Source of the DNA: Prevotella sp.
Lineage (GTDB): Bacteria; Bacteroidota; Bacteroidia; Bacteroidales; Bacteroidaceae
DNA: 5,389 nucleotides
Direction: 5' to 3'
Assembly: GCA_021204565.1 (NCBI GenBank)
Contig: JAJPZE010000178.1
Location: 1-5,389 of the forward strand
A program made the position numbers and the translations under genes. The notes under the pieces are model-generated. The model was not told the origin of the DNA and did no database searches. It saw only the letters and a list, made by a program, of their open reading frames with translations. This document shows positions 1-5,389 of the stretch, in pieces (the stretch's first letter is position 1; every line of letters begins with the position of its first letter).

Positions 1-849
1 GAGTTGTCCTGCCGAGCGCCACGTGTCAATATGTCTGTTGGCGGGATTATTGCCCTCGTAATAGTTCTCCGGTATGCCGACGTCCGCCCTTTTGCCGAGA
101 TCGCGTCGGTATTCCGTATCGAGCGTGTCCGGCGCATACTCCAAATGACCGGTTACGTAAAATTCTCTTCCCTCACGCGCCATAACGATACTCACTCCCG
201 TTTCCGGTCCCTCGGCGAGGCCGGTCAGCTCCCTGCGACGCAGTATGTCTGCCTTACGTATCTCCGTATGCCGGCTGTGGGGCATCATGAAGTAATCGTC
301 GAACCCGCGGAAGATTGGTTCTGTCGGCACGAGAGGCACCTGACGGAATATCCCGAACTTCTTCATCGGCAATTCATATTTCGGGATACCGTAATCAAAA
401 TACAAGCCCGCTTGCGCCGCCCAACAGATGTACATAGTGCTGGTTACGTGTGTGTGTGCCCAACGGAATATCTCCGCTATCTCCTCCCAGTACGAGACCT
501 CTTCGAACGCCATCATTTCCAGCGGGGCGCCGGTGATGATCATCCCGTCGAAGTTCTTCTCTTTAAGTATGGAGAAATCTTCGTAAAACATCATCATATG
601 CTCTATCGGAGTATTCTTCGGCGTATGGCTTTTAAGGCGCATAAACGTGATGTCGAGTTGCAAGGGAGTGTTCGAGAGAATGCGTACAAGGTCGGTCTCC
701 GTCGTTATCTTCAGGGGCATAAGGTTGAGAATAACGATTTTGAGAGGACGTATATCCTGCCCCGTCGCCCTCGTAGTATCCATCACGAAGATGTTCTCTC
801 GCTTGAGCAACTCTATCGCCGGCAGTTTGTCGGGCAGTCGTAGCGGCAT
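1..849 (-). CDS. metA: Homoserine O-acyltransferase MetA, predicted acetyl-CoA-specific; C-terminus cut off by the window edge
   Basis: This enzyme transfers an acyl group from acyl-CoA to the hydroxyl of L-homoserine, the first committed step of methionine synthesis, in the cytoplasm. The visible 283 residues begin MPLRLPDKLPAIELLKREN and align without gaps to E. coli MetA as I remember it. The catalytic cysteine is Cys142 (MYICWAAQAG), and the His-Glu pair is His235 and Glu237 (VTGHLEY); Lys47 is also kept (NLMPLKI). Residue 111 is Glu (TGAPLEMM). Published work on this family ties Glu111 to acetyl-CoA use and Gly111 to succinyl-CoA use, so O-acetylhomoserine is the predicted product. The family is about 305 residues long, so roughly 20-26 residues lie beyond base 1. 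The ATG at 849-847 gives the canonical N-terminus. It starts 28 bp after the M13 peptidase stop with no visible terminator or SAM riboswitch between, so it is probably transcribed with the genes upstream. Family assignment is very secure; acyl specificity is inferred. Confidence 0.96.
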   Translation of the reverse strand, partial: MPLRLPDKLPAIELLKRENIFVMDTTRATGQDIRPLKIVILNLMPLKITTETDLVRILSNTPLQLDITFMRLKSHTPKNTPIEHMMMFYEDFSILKEKNFDGMIITGAPLEMMAFEEVSYWEEIAEIFRWAHTHVTSTMYICWAAQAGLYFDYGIPKYELPMKKFGIFRQVPLVPTEPIFRGFDDYFMMPHSRHTEIRKADILRRRELTGLAEGPETGVSIVMAREGREFYVTGHLEYAPDTLDTEYRRDLGKRADVGIPENYYEGNNPANRHIDTWRSAGQL

Positions 850-877
850 ATAATATAATGTGTATTGATGTGTTGTT

Positions 878-2908
878 TTACCAAAGGTCAAGCCTCTCGC
901 TCTCGGGAATAAACATACGGTCGCTCTCCGATACGTTGAATGCCTCGTACCAGGCCTTTATATGCGGCAAAGCACCGTTAACGCGCCACTCGCCGATGGA
1001 GTGCAAATCGTTCATCGTCCGGTTTCTTATCTCCTCCGTCGTGATGTTTTGCCCCCACACACCGGCGTAGGCGAGAAAGAAGCGCTGATCCGGCGTGAAG
1101 CCTCCGATAACCGGAAGCGGTTTGTCTGCCGTCGCCTTGCGGTACGCGCCGTAAGCAACCATCAGCCCTCCGTGGTCGGCAAGGTTCTCGCCAAGCGTCT
1201 TCTTGCCGTTAGCGTTCAGACCAGGCAACACCTCAATCTTAGAGAACCAATCGGCATATTCCTCAGTCTTGTGCTTGAAGTTCTCTACATCCGACGGTTG
1301 CCACCAGTCCGTCATATTGCCGTCTTTGTCGTAGTGTGAGCCTTGATCGTCAAATCCATGTGTCATTTCGTGCCCGATAACCACACCGATAGCGCCGTAG
1401 TTGAAAGCGTCGTCGGCGTCCGCGTCAAAATACGGCGGCTGAAGAATGCCCGCGGGGAAGCAAATCTCGTTGGTTGTCGGCATATAATATGCGTTGACAG
1501 TCTGCGGGGTCATATACCATTTGTCCCGGTCGACGGGTTTCCCGGCGTGTTCGTCAATCTGCTTTCTGCTTACAAAACGCCATACGGCACGCATGTTCTC
1601 GTAGAGCGAAAGACGGGGATTAATAGTCAGCCGGGAGTAGTCTTCCCATTTGTCCGGGTATCCGATTTTTACGTAAAAGGCGGACAGCTTGTCGAGCGAA
1701 ACCGCCTTGGTCTCTTCGCTCATCCACGTCTGCGCCTGTATTCTTTCCGCCAATGAGGCTTGCAGATTAGCCACAAGAGTTTCCATACGCCGCTTGCTCG
1801 ACTCGGGGAAATAGCGCTCGCAATATATCTTTCCCAATGCTTCGCCCAACACCTCGTTAACTAAATTAGTTGCTTTCTTCCAGCGCTCGAAATCTTCTTT
1901 CCGTCCGCTAAGAACTTTACCCCGGAACTCGAAGTAAGCCATAGCCGCTTCATCGCCGAGCAAGTCCGCCGCCCCGTCAATCACATTCCACTCCATGATT
2001 GCCCTCAACTCGTCCGCCGTCATCAGCTCCACAATCTTGTCGGCGGCGGCAAAGAAATCAGGTTGCCCGACAACGAGCGTATCCATATATTGCAGGTCTA
2101 TCCCTTCCGCCCCGCCTATTGCCGTCAGATGAAGATTAGGATAATTGCTCTCGAATTCCGCGAGGGTGGTTTTGTTGTAGTTCTTCTCGACGTCGCGCAA
2201 CTCCGTACTTGTCTTCGAGGCAATGGCGAGCTGTGTTTCAACGCGCAGTATGCTCTCCATCTTCTTCGTTGCAGCTTCGTTATCGAAGCCGAAAAGAGTG
2301 AACATACGGACGATATGGCTGCGGTATTGGTCGCGTATAGCTGCCGTCGCGCTGTCGTTCGACAGATAATATTCTTTTTGTCCGAGCATAAGTCCGCCCT
2401 GTCGAACGTGAAAGATGTTGTTCTTCGAGTCCTTTTCGTCAGCGGAGAACCAATACGGGAACGGAATGCCGCAACCCTCGGGGGCGTATTTGAGCTGTAT
2501 TGCTTCAAGCGTTGCTTTATCCTCAGCCGCCTCTATTTCGTTGATATAAGGGGCTACGGGGTCAGTTCCCTCGTTGTTCCGGCGCACGGAATCCATCGCT
2601 AATTTATATAAATCGCTAATCTTCTGCTCGATTGTGCCCGCCTCGTAGAGCCCGTTCTGCAACTCGAGAAGTATGTCGTTGACCCGCTTGTCGTTCTCTA
2701 ATGCAATCCCTTCAAACGATCCGAAGCGCGAGTAAGCGGGGGGTAAGGGGTGGTTCTTCATCCATCCGCCGCAAGCGAAAGCGTAGAAATCGTCTTGCGG
2801 GCGAATGGATTTATCAAGGTTGTCGGGGTTGATTCCCGACGTCTGTTGGGCGTTCGCGGCAAGTGCCGACGCAACTATAAAGGCCATAGTTATCAGTAAA
2901 GTTTTCAT
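878..2908 (-). CDS. Secreted M13-family (neprilysin/PepO-like) zinc metallopeptidase
   Basis: This is a 676-residue zinc endopeptidase of family M13, which typically cleaves oligopeptides. Residues 1-20 form a signal peptide (short basic start, hydrophobic core, ANA just before QQ), so the mature protein is probably periplasmic or exported. There is no lipobox cysteine, so it is not a typical lipoprotein. The N-terminal M13 domain starts near residue 30 (LDKSIRPQDDFYAFACGGWM). The catalytic domain has NAYY at 472-475 (substrate backbone binding), HEMTH at 513-517 (two zinc His and the catalytic Glu514) and ENLAD at 574-578 (third zinc ligand Glu574, plus Asp578). His636 and Arg642 (LHSIGEWRVNG) have the spacing of neprilysin His711 and Arg717. 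The protein ends in LDLW where many relatives end CxxW, but all catalytic residues and the family's usual length are present, so it looks complete and active. It starts 24 bp after the ABC-F stop. Its natural substrate cannot be told from the sequence. Confidence 0.96.
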   Translation of the reverse strand: MKTLLITMAFIVASALAANAQQTSGINPDNLDKSIRPQDDFYAFACGGWMKNHPLPPAYSRFGSFEGIALENDKRVNDILLELQNGLYEAGTIEQKISDLYKLAMDSVRRNNEGTDPVAPYINEIEAAEDKATLEAIQLKYAPEGCGIPFPYWFSADEKDSKNNIFHVRQGGLMLGQKEYYLSNDSATAAIRDQYRSHIVRMFTLFGFDNEAATKKMESILRVETQLAIASKTSTELRDVEKNYNKTTLAEFESNYPNLHLTAIGGAEGIDLQYMDTLVVGQPDFFAAADKIVELMTADELRAIMEWNVIDGAADLLGDEAAMAYFEFRGKVLSGRKEDFERWKKATNLVNEVLGEALGKIYCERYFPESSKRRMETLVANLQASLAERIQAQTWMSEETKAVSLDKLSAFYVKIGYPDKWEDYSRLTINPRLSLYENMRAVWRFVSRKQIDEHAGKPVDRDKWYMTPQTVNAYYMPTTNEICFPAGILQPPYFDADADDAFNYGAIGVVIGHEMTHGFDDQGSHYDKDGNMTDWWQPSDVENFKHKTEEYADWFSKIEVLPGLNANGKKTLGENLADHGGLMVAYGAYRKATADKPLPVIGGFTPDQRFFLAYAGVWGQNITTEEIRNRTMNDLHSIGEWRVNGALPHIKAWYEAFNVSESDRMFIPESERLDLW

Positions 2909-2932
2909 ATGAAGTTATATTATTTGTTTTCA

Positions 2933-4957
2933 TTAATCGAGTTTCTTCGTCTCCGCTTCCAGCTCTTCGACAAGTGCGGTCCAAGCGTTCTCCTCCTCTT
3001 CAATATTCTTTTTGATGTCCGTATATTCGGTTACGAGGTCGATATTAGCGGCGTTCGCCTCGACGCAGAGCAGTTTGTCCAACTCGTCAATACGAGCCTG
3101 CCAATGCTCTATCTTCGCTTCGCTCTCCTTTATACGCCGCTCCAAGCGCGTTATATGCCGTTGCGTCTCTTTCCTTACCGCATAACCGGCATTGCCCGAA
3201 CACGGTTTGGAGACGGTCTTCTCCGACGTATGAGGCGAAGAAACATCAACCGTCTTCGATTGCTCCAATTGCCTGAAATCCGACACGTTACGGCTTCGGA
3301 GAAAGTCGTATATCCCGCCGGTGAACTCCCTGACCTTGCCCCCGCCGAACTCATATACCCGCTCGACGAGACCGTCAAGGAATTCGCGGTCGTGGCTGAC
3401 AATGATTGCCGTGCCGTCAAACGCACGTATAGCCTCTTTAAGAACGTCTTTCGATTGCATGTCGAGGTGATTTGTCGGCTCGTCAAGGATTAGCAGGTTG
3501 ACCGGCTCAAGCAAGAGTTTAATCATCGCCAACCGGCTCCGCTCGCCTCCGGAGAGTACCTTCACCTTCTTCTCCGATGCCTCGCCGCCGAACATAAACG
3601 CCCCTAATATGTCGTTAATCTTAAACCGAATCTCCCCGCGAGCGGCGTTGTCAACCGTTTGGAACACGGTTAGGTCTTCGTCTAACAGCTGCGCCTGGTT
3701 CTGGGCAAAGTACCCTATCTCTACGTTGTACCCCGTCTTAATCGTCCCCTTATAAAAGTCCGGACACGTCCCGTCGGGCGCGGCGGAGGAGTACGAAGCC
3801 ATAATACACTTCACCATTGTTGTCTTTCCTTCGCCGTTTTTCCCTACGAAAGCCACCTTCTCCCCGCGCTTTATTGTCAGCGACACCTCCGAGAAAACGC
3901 GGTTCGCCGGAGAGATCTCGCGCCCGGCATTATCGTAAGTCGCGCCCCACACCTTCTCTGCATCCCGCACTATAACCGGATAGTCTCCGCTACGCAAGCA
4001 CGGGGGAAACTTCAGATGCAAAGAGGCGGTATCAACCGCGTCAATCTCTATCGGAGTAATCTTCGCCAATTGCTTTATCTTTTGCTGAACCTGCACCGCT
4101 TTCGACGGTTTATATCGGAAACGGTTGATAAATTCGCGGGCTTCGGATATCTCCCGTTGCTGGTTCTCGTATGCCCGCAACTGCTGTTCGCGCCGCTCCC
4201 GGCGTAACGTTACGTATTCGTCGTACTTCACTCTGTAATCCGTCACCCGCCGGCAAGAGATCTCCATCGTGCGGGTTGTAACGTTGTTGATAAACGCCCG
4301 GTCGTGGCTCACAACCATCACCGCGCCGGCACTCGAGACGAGGAACTGCTCAAGCCATTGTATGCTCTCGATGTCTAAATGATTGGTCGGCTCGTCTAAC
4401 AACAACACGTCCGGCTTGCCCAAAAGCAACTTCGCCAACTCTATGCGCATGCGCCAACCGCCGGAAAATTCACGTGTAGGGCGCTCGAAATCGCGGCGCA
4501 CAAACCCCAATCCGAGCAACGTCCTCTCCAATGCGGCATCACGAGAGTCCGCCCCGCTGATAAGGTAACGCTCGTGCTCCGCAGTATAACGCTCCACGAG
4601 CGACATATACTCTTCGCTCGTATAATCCGTGCGCGAAGCAATCTCCGCTTCAAGAGCATGCACCCGCTCCTCTATTTTTGCGATGTCCGCGAACGCCTTC
4701 AACGCCTCCTCGCGAACCGTTGTATCGTCGGACAGTTTCATTACCTGAGGCAGATAACCCACTATCGTCCCGCTCGACACCGACACACGTCCCGACGAGG
4801 GCTGTTGCATACCGCACAATATCCGCAACAGTGTCGTCTTGCCCGCTCCGTTCTTGCCCGTGAGCGCTATCCGATCACGTGCATTGACAACGAAACTTAC
4901 ATGCTCAAGCAACGATACCGCGCCGAACGTAACGCATAAATTATCTACCGTAATCAT
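2933..4957 (-). CDS. ABC-F family ATPase (ribosome-associated type) with C-terminal coiled coil
   Basis: This is a 674-residue soluble protein with two ABC ATPase domains in tandem and no membrane segments, the ABC-F plan. Members bind the ribosomal E site and modulate translation; they are not transporters. Counting from Met at 4957: Walker A GKNGAGKTT at 34-42, signature FSGGW at 164-168, Walker B with DEPTNHLD at 188-195 (Glu189), and H-loop His218. A charged linker follows, with its second helix about 279-300 (RFRYKPSKAVQVQQKIKQ), matching the P-site tRNA interaction motif. Domain two has GKNGEGKTT at 372-380, LSGGERSRL at 468-476, LILDEPTNHLD with Glu493, and His522. Residues about 591-674 are Lys/Glu-rich with heptad-like spacing, like the C-terminal coiled coil of Uup- or YheS-type proteins. 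A TTG start 14 codons upstream is open but lies inside the predicted -33 box, so the ATG is preferred. The stop is TAA immediately followed by TGA. The exact subfamily is unclear; the wording of signature 1 and Walker B resembles YheS/Uup more than EttA. Confidence 0.94.
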   Translation of the reverse strand: MITVDNLCVTFGAVSLLEHVSFVVNARDRIALTGKNGAGKTTLLRILCGMQQPSSGRVSVSSGTIVGYLPQVMKLSDDTTVREEALKAFADIAKIEERVHALEAEIASRTDYTSEEYMSLVERYTAEHERYLISGADSRDAALERTLLGLGFVRRDFERPTREFSGGWRMRIELAKLLLGKPDVLLLDEPTNHLDIESIQWLEQFLVSSAGAVMVVSHDRAFINNVTTRTMEISCRRVTDYRVKYDEYVTLRRERREQQLRAYENQQREISEAREFINRFRYKPSKAVQVQQKIKQLAKITPIEIDAVDTASLHLKFPPCLRSGDYPVIVRDAEKVWGATYDNAGREISPANRVFSEVSLTIKRGEKVAFVGKNGEGKTTMVKCIMASYSSAAPDGTCPDFYKGTIKTGYNVEIGYFAQNQAQLLDEDLTVFQTVDNAARGEIRFKINDILGAFMFGGEASEKKVKVLSGGERSRLAMIKLLLEPVNLLILDEPTNHLDMQSKDVLKEAIRAFDGTAIIVSHDREFLDGLVERVYEFGGGKVREFTGGIYDFLRSRNVSDFRQLEQSKTVDVSSPHTSEKTVSKPCSGNAGYAVRKETQRHITRLERRIKESEAKIEHWQARIDELDKLLCVEANAANIDLVTEYTDIKKNIEEEENAWTALVEELEAETKKLD

Positions 4958-5144
4958 ATCGTAACGTGCAAAAGTAAGTGTAAATACGGGAACAGACAAA
5001 CATTAAACAATAAAAACCGGAATGCGAACCAATGCGCTCGTATGGCGCTCAACACCGCTCTATCAGACGGCTCTAACAAGCTCGCGCAACCATGCTCACA
5101 GACGAATCACACAGCTCCCAAATATGTCAGCTTAGTTACGATAT
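4956..5144. repeat. Distant 10-bp inverted pair, one arm at the ABC-F start codon
   Basis: ATATCGTAAC (4956-4965) and its exact reverse complement GTTACGATAT (5135-5144) are separated by 169 bp. The left arm overlaps the first bases of the predicted transcript and the ATG of the ABC-F gene. The right arm is in the noncoding region upstream of the promoter. Two sites for one regulator, bridged by a loop, is possible; coincidence is also quite plausible at this length. Confidence 0.3.
4969..5000 (-). promoter_or_regulatory. Bacteroidota-type promoter for the ABC-F / M13 peptidase / metA cluster
   Basis: Read on the minus strand, TTTG (5000-4997) is followed after exactly 20 bp by TACTTTTG (4976-4969). 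The second box matches the Bacteroidota -7 consensus TAnnTTTG at every fixed position, and the spacing falls in the usual 19-21 bp range. Transcription should start a few bases beyond the -7 box, about 4962-4966. That leaves only some 5-9 bases before the ATG at 4957, a near-leaderless message. No Shine-Dalgarno sequence is visible, as is normal for this phylum. The match is direct; activity is inferred. Confidence 0.72.
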
Positions 5145-5181
5145 ACGAACTAACGGCACCTCTAATTAAATTGCACACTCC

Positions 5182-5203
5182 CGAATTTAACGTTTTAAAT
5201 TCG
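5182..5203. repeat. Perfect inverted repeat, 9-bp arms and 4-bp spacer
   Basis: CGAATTTAA (5182-5190) and TTAAATTCG (5195-5203) are exact reverse complements around CGTT. As DNA it has the size and symmetry of an operator for a dimeric regulator. As RNA it would form a 9-bp A/U-rich hairpin with a tetraloop, but no T-run follows on either side, so it is not a standard intrinsic terminator. It lies about 180 bp upstream of the ABC-F promoter, far for classical repression. Presence is certain; function is unknown. Confidence 0.6.
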
Positions 5204-5255
5204 CACGACACGCATTACGGGCTGTTTTGCGTCATTTTTCGCGAATTATGGAATG

Positions 5256-5270
5256 TGTTGAAAATCAACA
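5256..5270. repeat. Small inverted repeat, 6-bp arms and 3-bp spacer
   Basis: TGTTGA (5256-5261) and TCAACA (5265-5270) are exact reverse complements around AAA. The hairpin is short and A/T-rich, and no T-run follows. It could be a binding half-site pair or chance; it sits between the 9-bp inverted repeat and the tandem repeats at the right edge. Confidence 0.35.
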
Positions 5271-5308
5271 AGTTATGTGGTTTTGCGTAATCGGAGCATA
5301 TTTGCGAA

Positions 5309-5366
5309 TCTGCAAGAACACGGGGTTTCACCCTCTGAAAGTACGGGGTTTTAACCTGTGAAACCC
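5309..5366. repeat. Degenerate tandem repeat, unit about 23 bp, two copies plus a partial third
   Basis: Two segments, 5320-5340 and 5343-5363, match at 18 of 21 positions with a 23-bp period; both begin ACGGGGTTT and end TGAAA. Shifting the frame to start at TCTG gives units at 5309-5333 (25 bp, TCTGCAAGAACACGGGGTTT), 5334-5356 (23 bp, TCTGAAAGTACGGGGTTT) and a partial at 5357-5366 (TGTGAAACCC). Each unit can also fold on itself: TTTCA/TGAAA in the first, GGGTTT/AAACCC in the second. The array may end here or be the edge of a larger element outside the window. Copies are too few and too close for CRISPR. Confidence 0.55.
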
Positions 5367-5389
5367 TATGTAATGAGGGGTCAATAACT

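Larger units (their letters stand above)
1..4957 (-). other. Predicted three-gene transcription unit: ABC-F, M13 peptidase, metA
   Basis: The three genes share one strand and are separated by 24 bp (2909-2932) and 28 bp (850-877). Both gaps are A/T-rich, with no hairpin plus T-run and no full TTTG/TAnnTTTG promoter, while a well-formed promoter precedes the first gene. This supports co-transcription. The gaps are too short to hold a riboswitch or a substantial leader. The unit may continue past base 1 after metA. The products have no known shared pathway, so this may be a simple housekeeping cluster. Confidence 0.65.
5001..5389. other. Noncoding region upstream of the cluster, no gene recognised
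   Basis: This 389-bp stretch has no ORF with recognisable protein content on either strand. An 82-codon open frame on the plus strand (5042-5290) has no recognisable motif, no promoter in front of it and a low-complexity, unfolded-looking translation. No tRNA or rRNA sequence is seen. Base composition shifts from about half G+C in the genes to clearly A/T-rich, especially 5161-5300. What it does contain is inverted and direct repeats, listed separately. It probably separates the cluster from a gene beyond base 5389. Confidence 0.7.

Noticed and set aside
4..843. 279-codon open frame on the plus strand
   Set aside because: It is the codon-aligned antisense of metA. It stays open because metA uses no TTA, TCA or CTA codons there except the CTA at codon 3, which makes its stop. 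The translation resembles no protein I know, while metA on the other strand is unmistakable.
850..900. Separate promoter or SAM riboswitch for metA
   Set aside because: A TTTG occurs on the minus strand near 883-886, but no TAnnTTTG box follows at 19-21 bp, and the 28-bp gap cannot hold a riboswitch.
2063..2602. 179-codon plus-strand open frame
   Set aside because: It lies wholly opposite the M13 peptidase, whose sequence is conserved across this span; the translation is Arg/Leu/Val-rich with no motif.
2909..3493. 194-codon plus-strand open frame starting next to the peptidase start
   Set aside because: It is antisense to the ABC-F C-terminal half including the second Walker B region; no start signal and no recognisable domain.
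2933..4957. Antibiotic-resistance ABC-F protein (Msr/Vga/Lsa-like)
   Set aside because: It has a long C-terminal coiled coil and housekeeping-type motifs, shares base composition with its neighbours, and shows no sign of transfer or a leader-peptide attenuator.
4958..4999. 14-residue N-terminal extension of the ABC-F protein from a TTG codon
   Set aside because: The TTG falls inside the -33 promoter element and the extension crosses the -7 box; the ATG at 4957 gives the standard family N-terminus.
5268..5280. DnaA box or replication origin near TTATGTGG
   Set aside because: It does not match TTATnCACA, and no cluster of boxes or origin-linked gene is present.
5258..5285. Plus-strand promoter TTG / TGGTTTTG
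   Set aside because: The spacing is 17 bp rather than 19-21, and the -7 box has a mismatch at the important A; too weak to call.
5042..5290. 82-codon plus-strand open frame in the noncoding region
   Set aside because: No recognisable motif, no promoter in front, and it runs through inverted repeats; open by chance in A/T-rich DNA is likelier.
5309..5389. Start of a CRISPR array
   Set aside because: The units abut with no spacer of 25-40 bp between them, and they differ from each other.

Overview
The window looks like ordinary chromosomal DNA from a member of the Bacteroidota, most likely the order Bacteroidales. Three things point there: the Bacteroidales style of the M13 peptidase and ABC-F proteins, a Bacteroidota-type promoter (TTTG, 20 bp, TAnnTTTG), and start codons preceded by A/T-rich sequence instead of a Shine-Dalgarno motif. 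The order-level call is an inference from sequence style, since no database search was possible.

Layout: all three recognisable genes lie on the minus strand and are read from right to left. The first, at 2933-4957, is a duplicated-ATPase ABC-F protein of 674 residues with a charged C-terminal coiled coil. It is followed after 24 bp by a secreted M13 (neprilysin/PepO-type) zinc metallopeptidase of 676 residues at 878-2908. After another 28 bp comes metA, a homoserine O-acyltransferase that runs off the left edge of the window (1-849, 283 residues visible). No terminator-like hairpin lies in either gap, so the three are probably one transcript driven by the promoter at 4969-5000.

The 5001-5389 stretch upstream of the promoter has no convincing gene and is visibly more A/T-rich. 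It holds a perfect inverted repeat with 9-bp arms, a small hairpin, one arm of a distant 10-bp inverted pair whose other arm covers the ABC-F start codon, and two to three degenerate copies of a roughly 23-bp tandem repeat against the right edge.

The gene products act in different places: ribosome-associated ATPase (cytoplasm), secreted peptidase (periplasm or cell surface) and methionine biosynthesis (cytoplasm). They do not form an obvious pathway. MetA carries Glu at position 111, which predicts acetyl-CoA rather than succinyl-CoA as donor. I see no strong sign of an undescribed system here; the least explained part is the noncoding right end.
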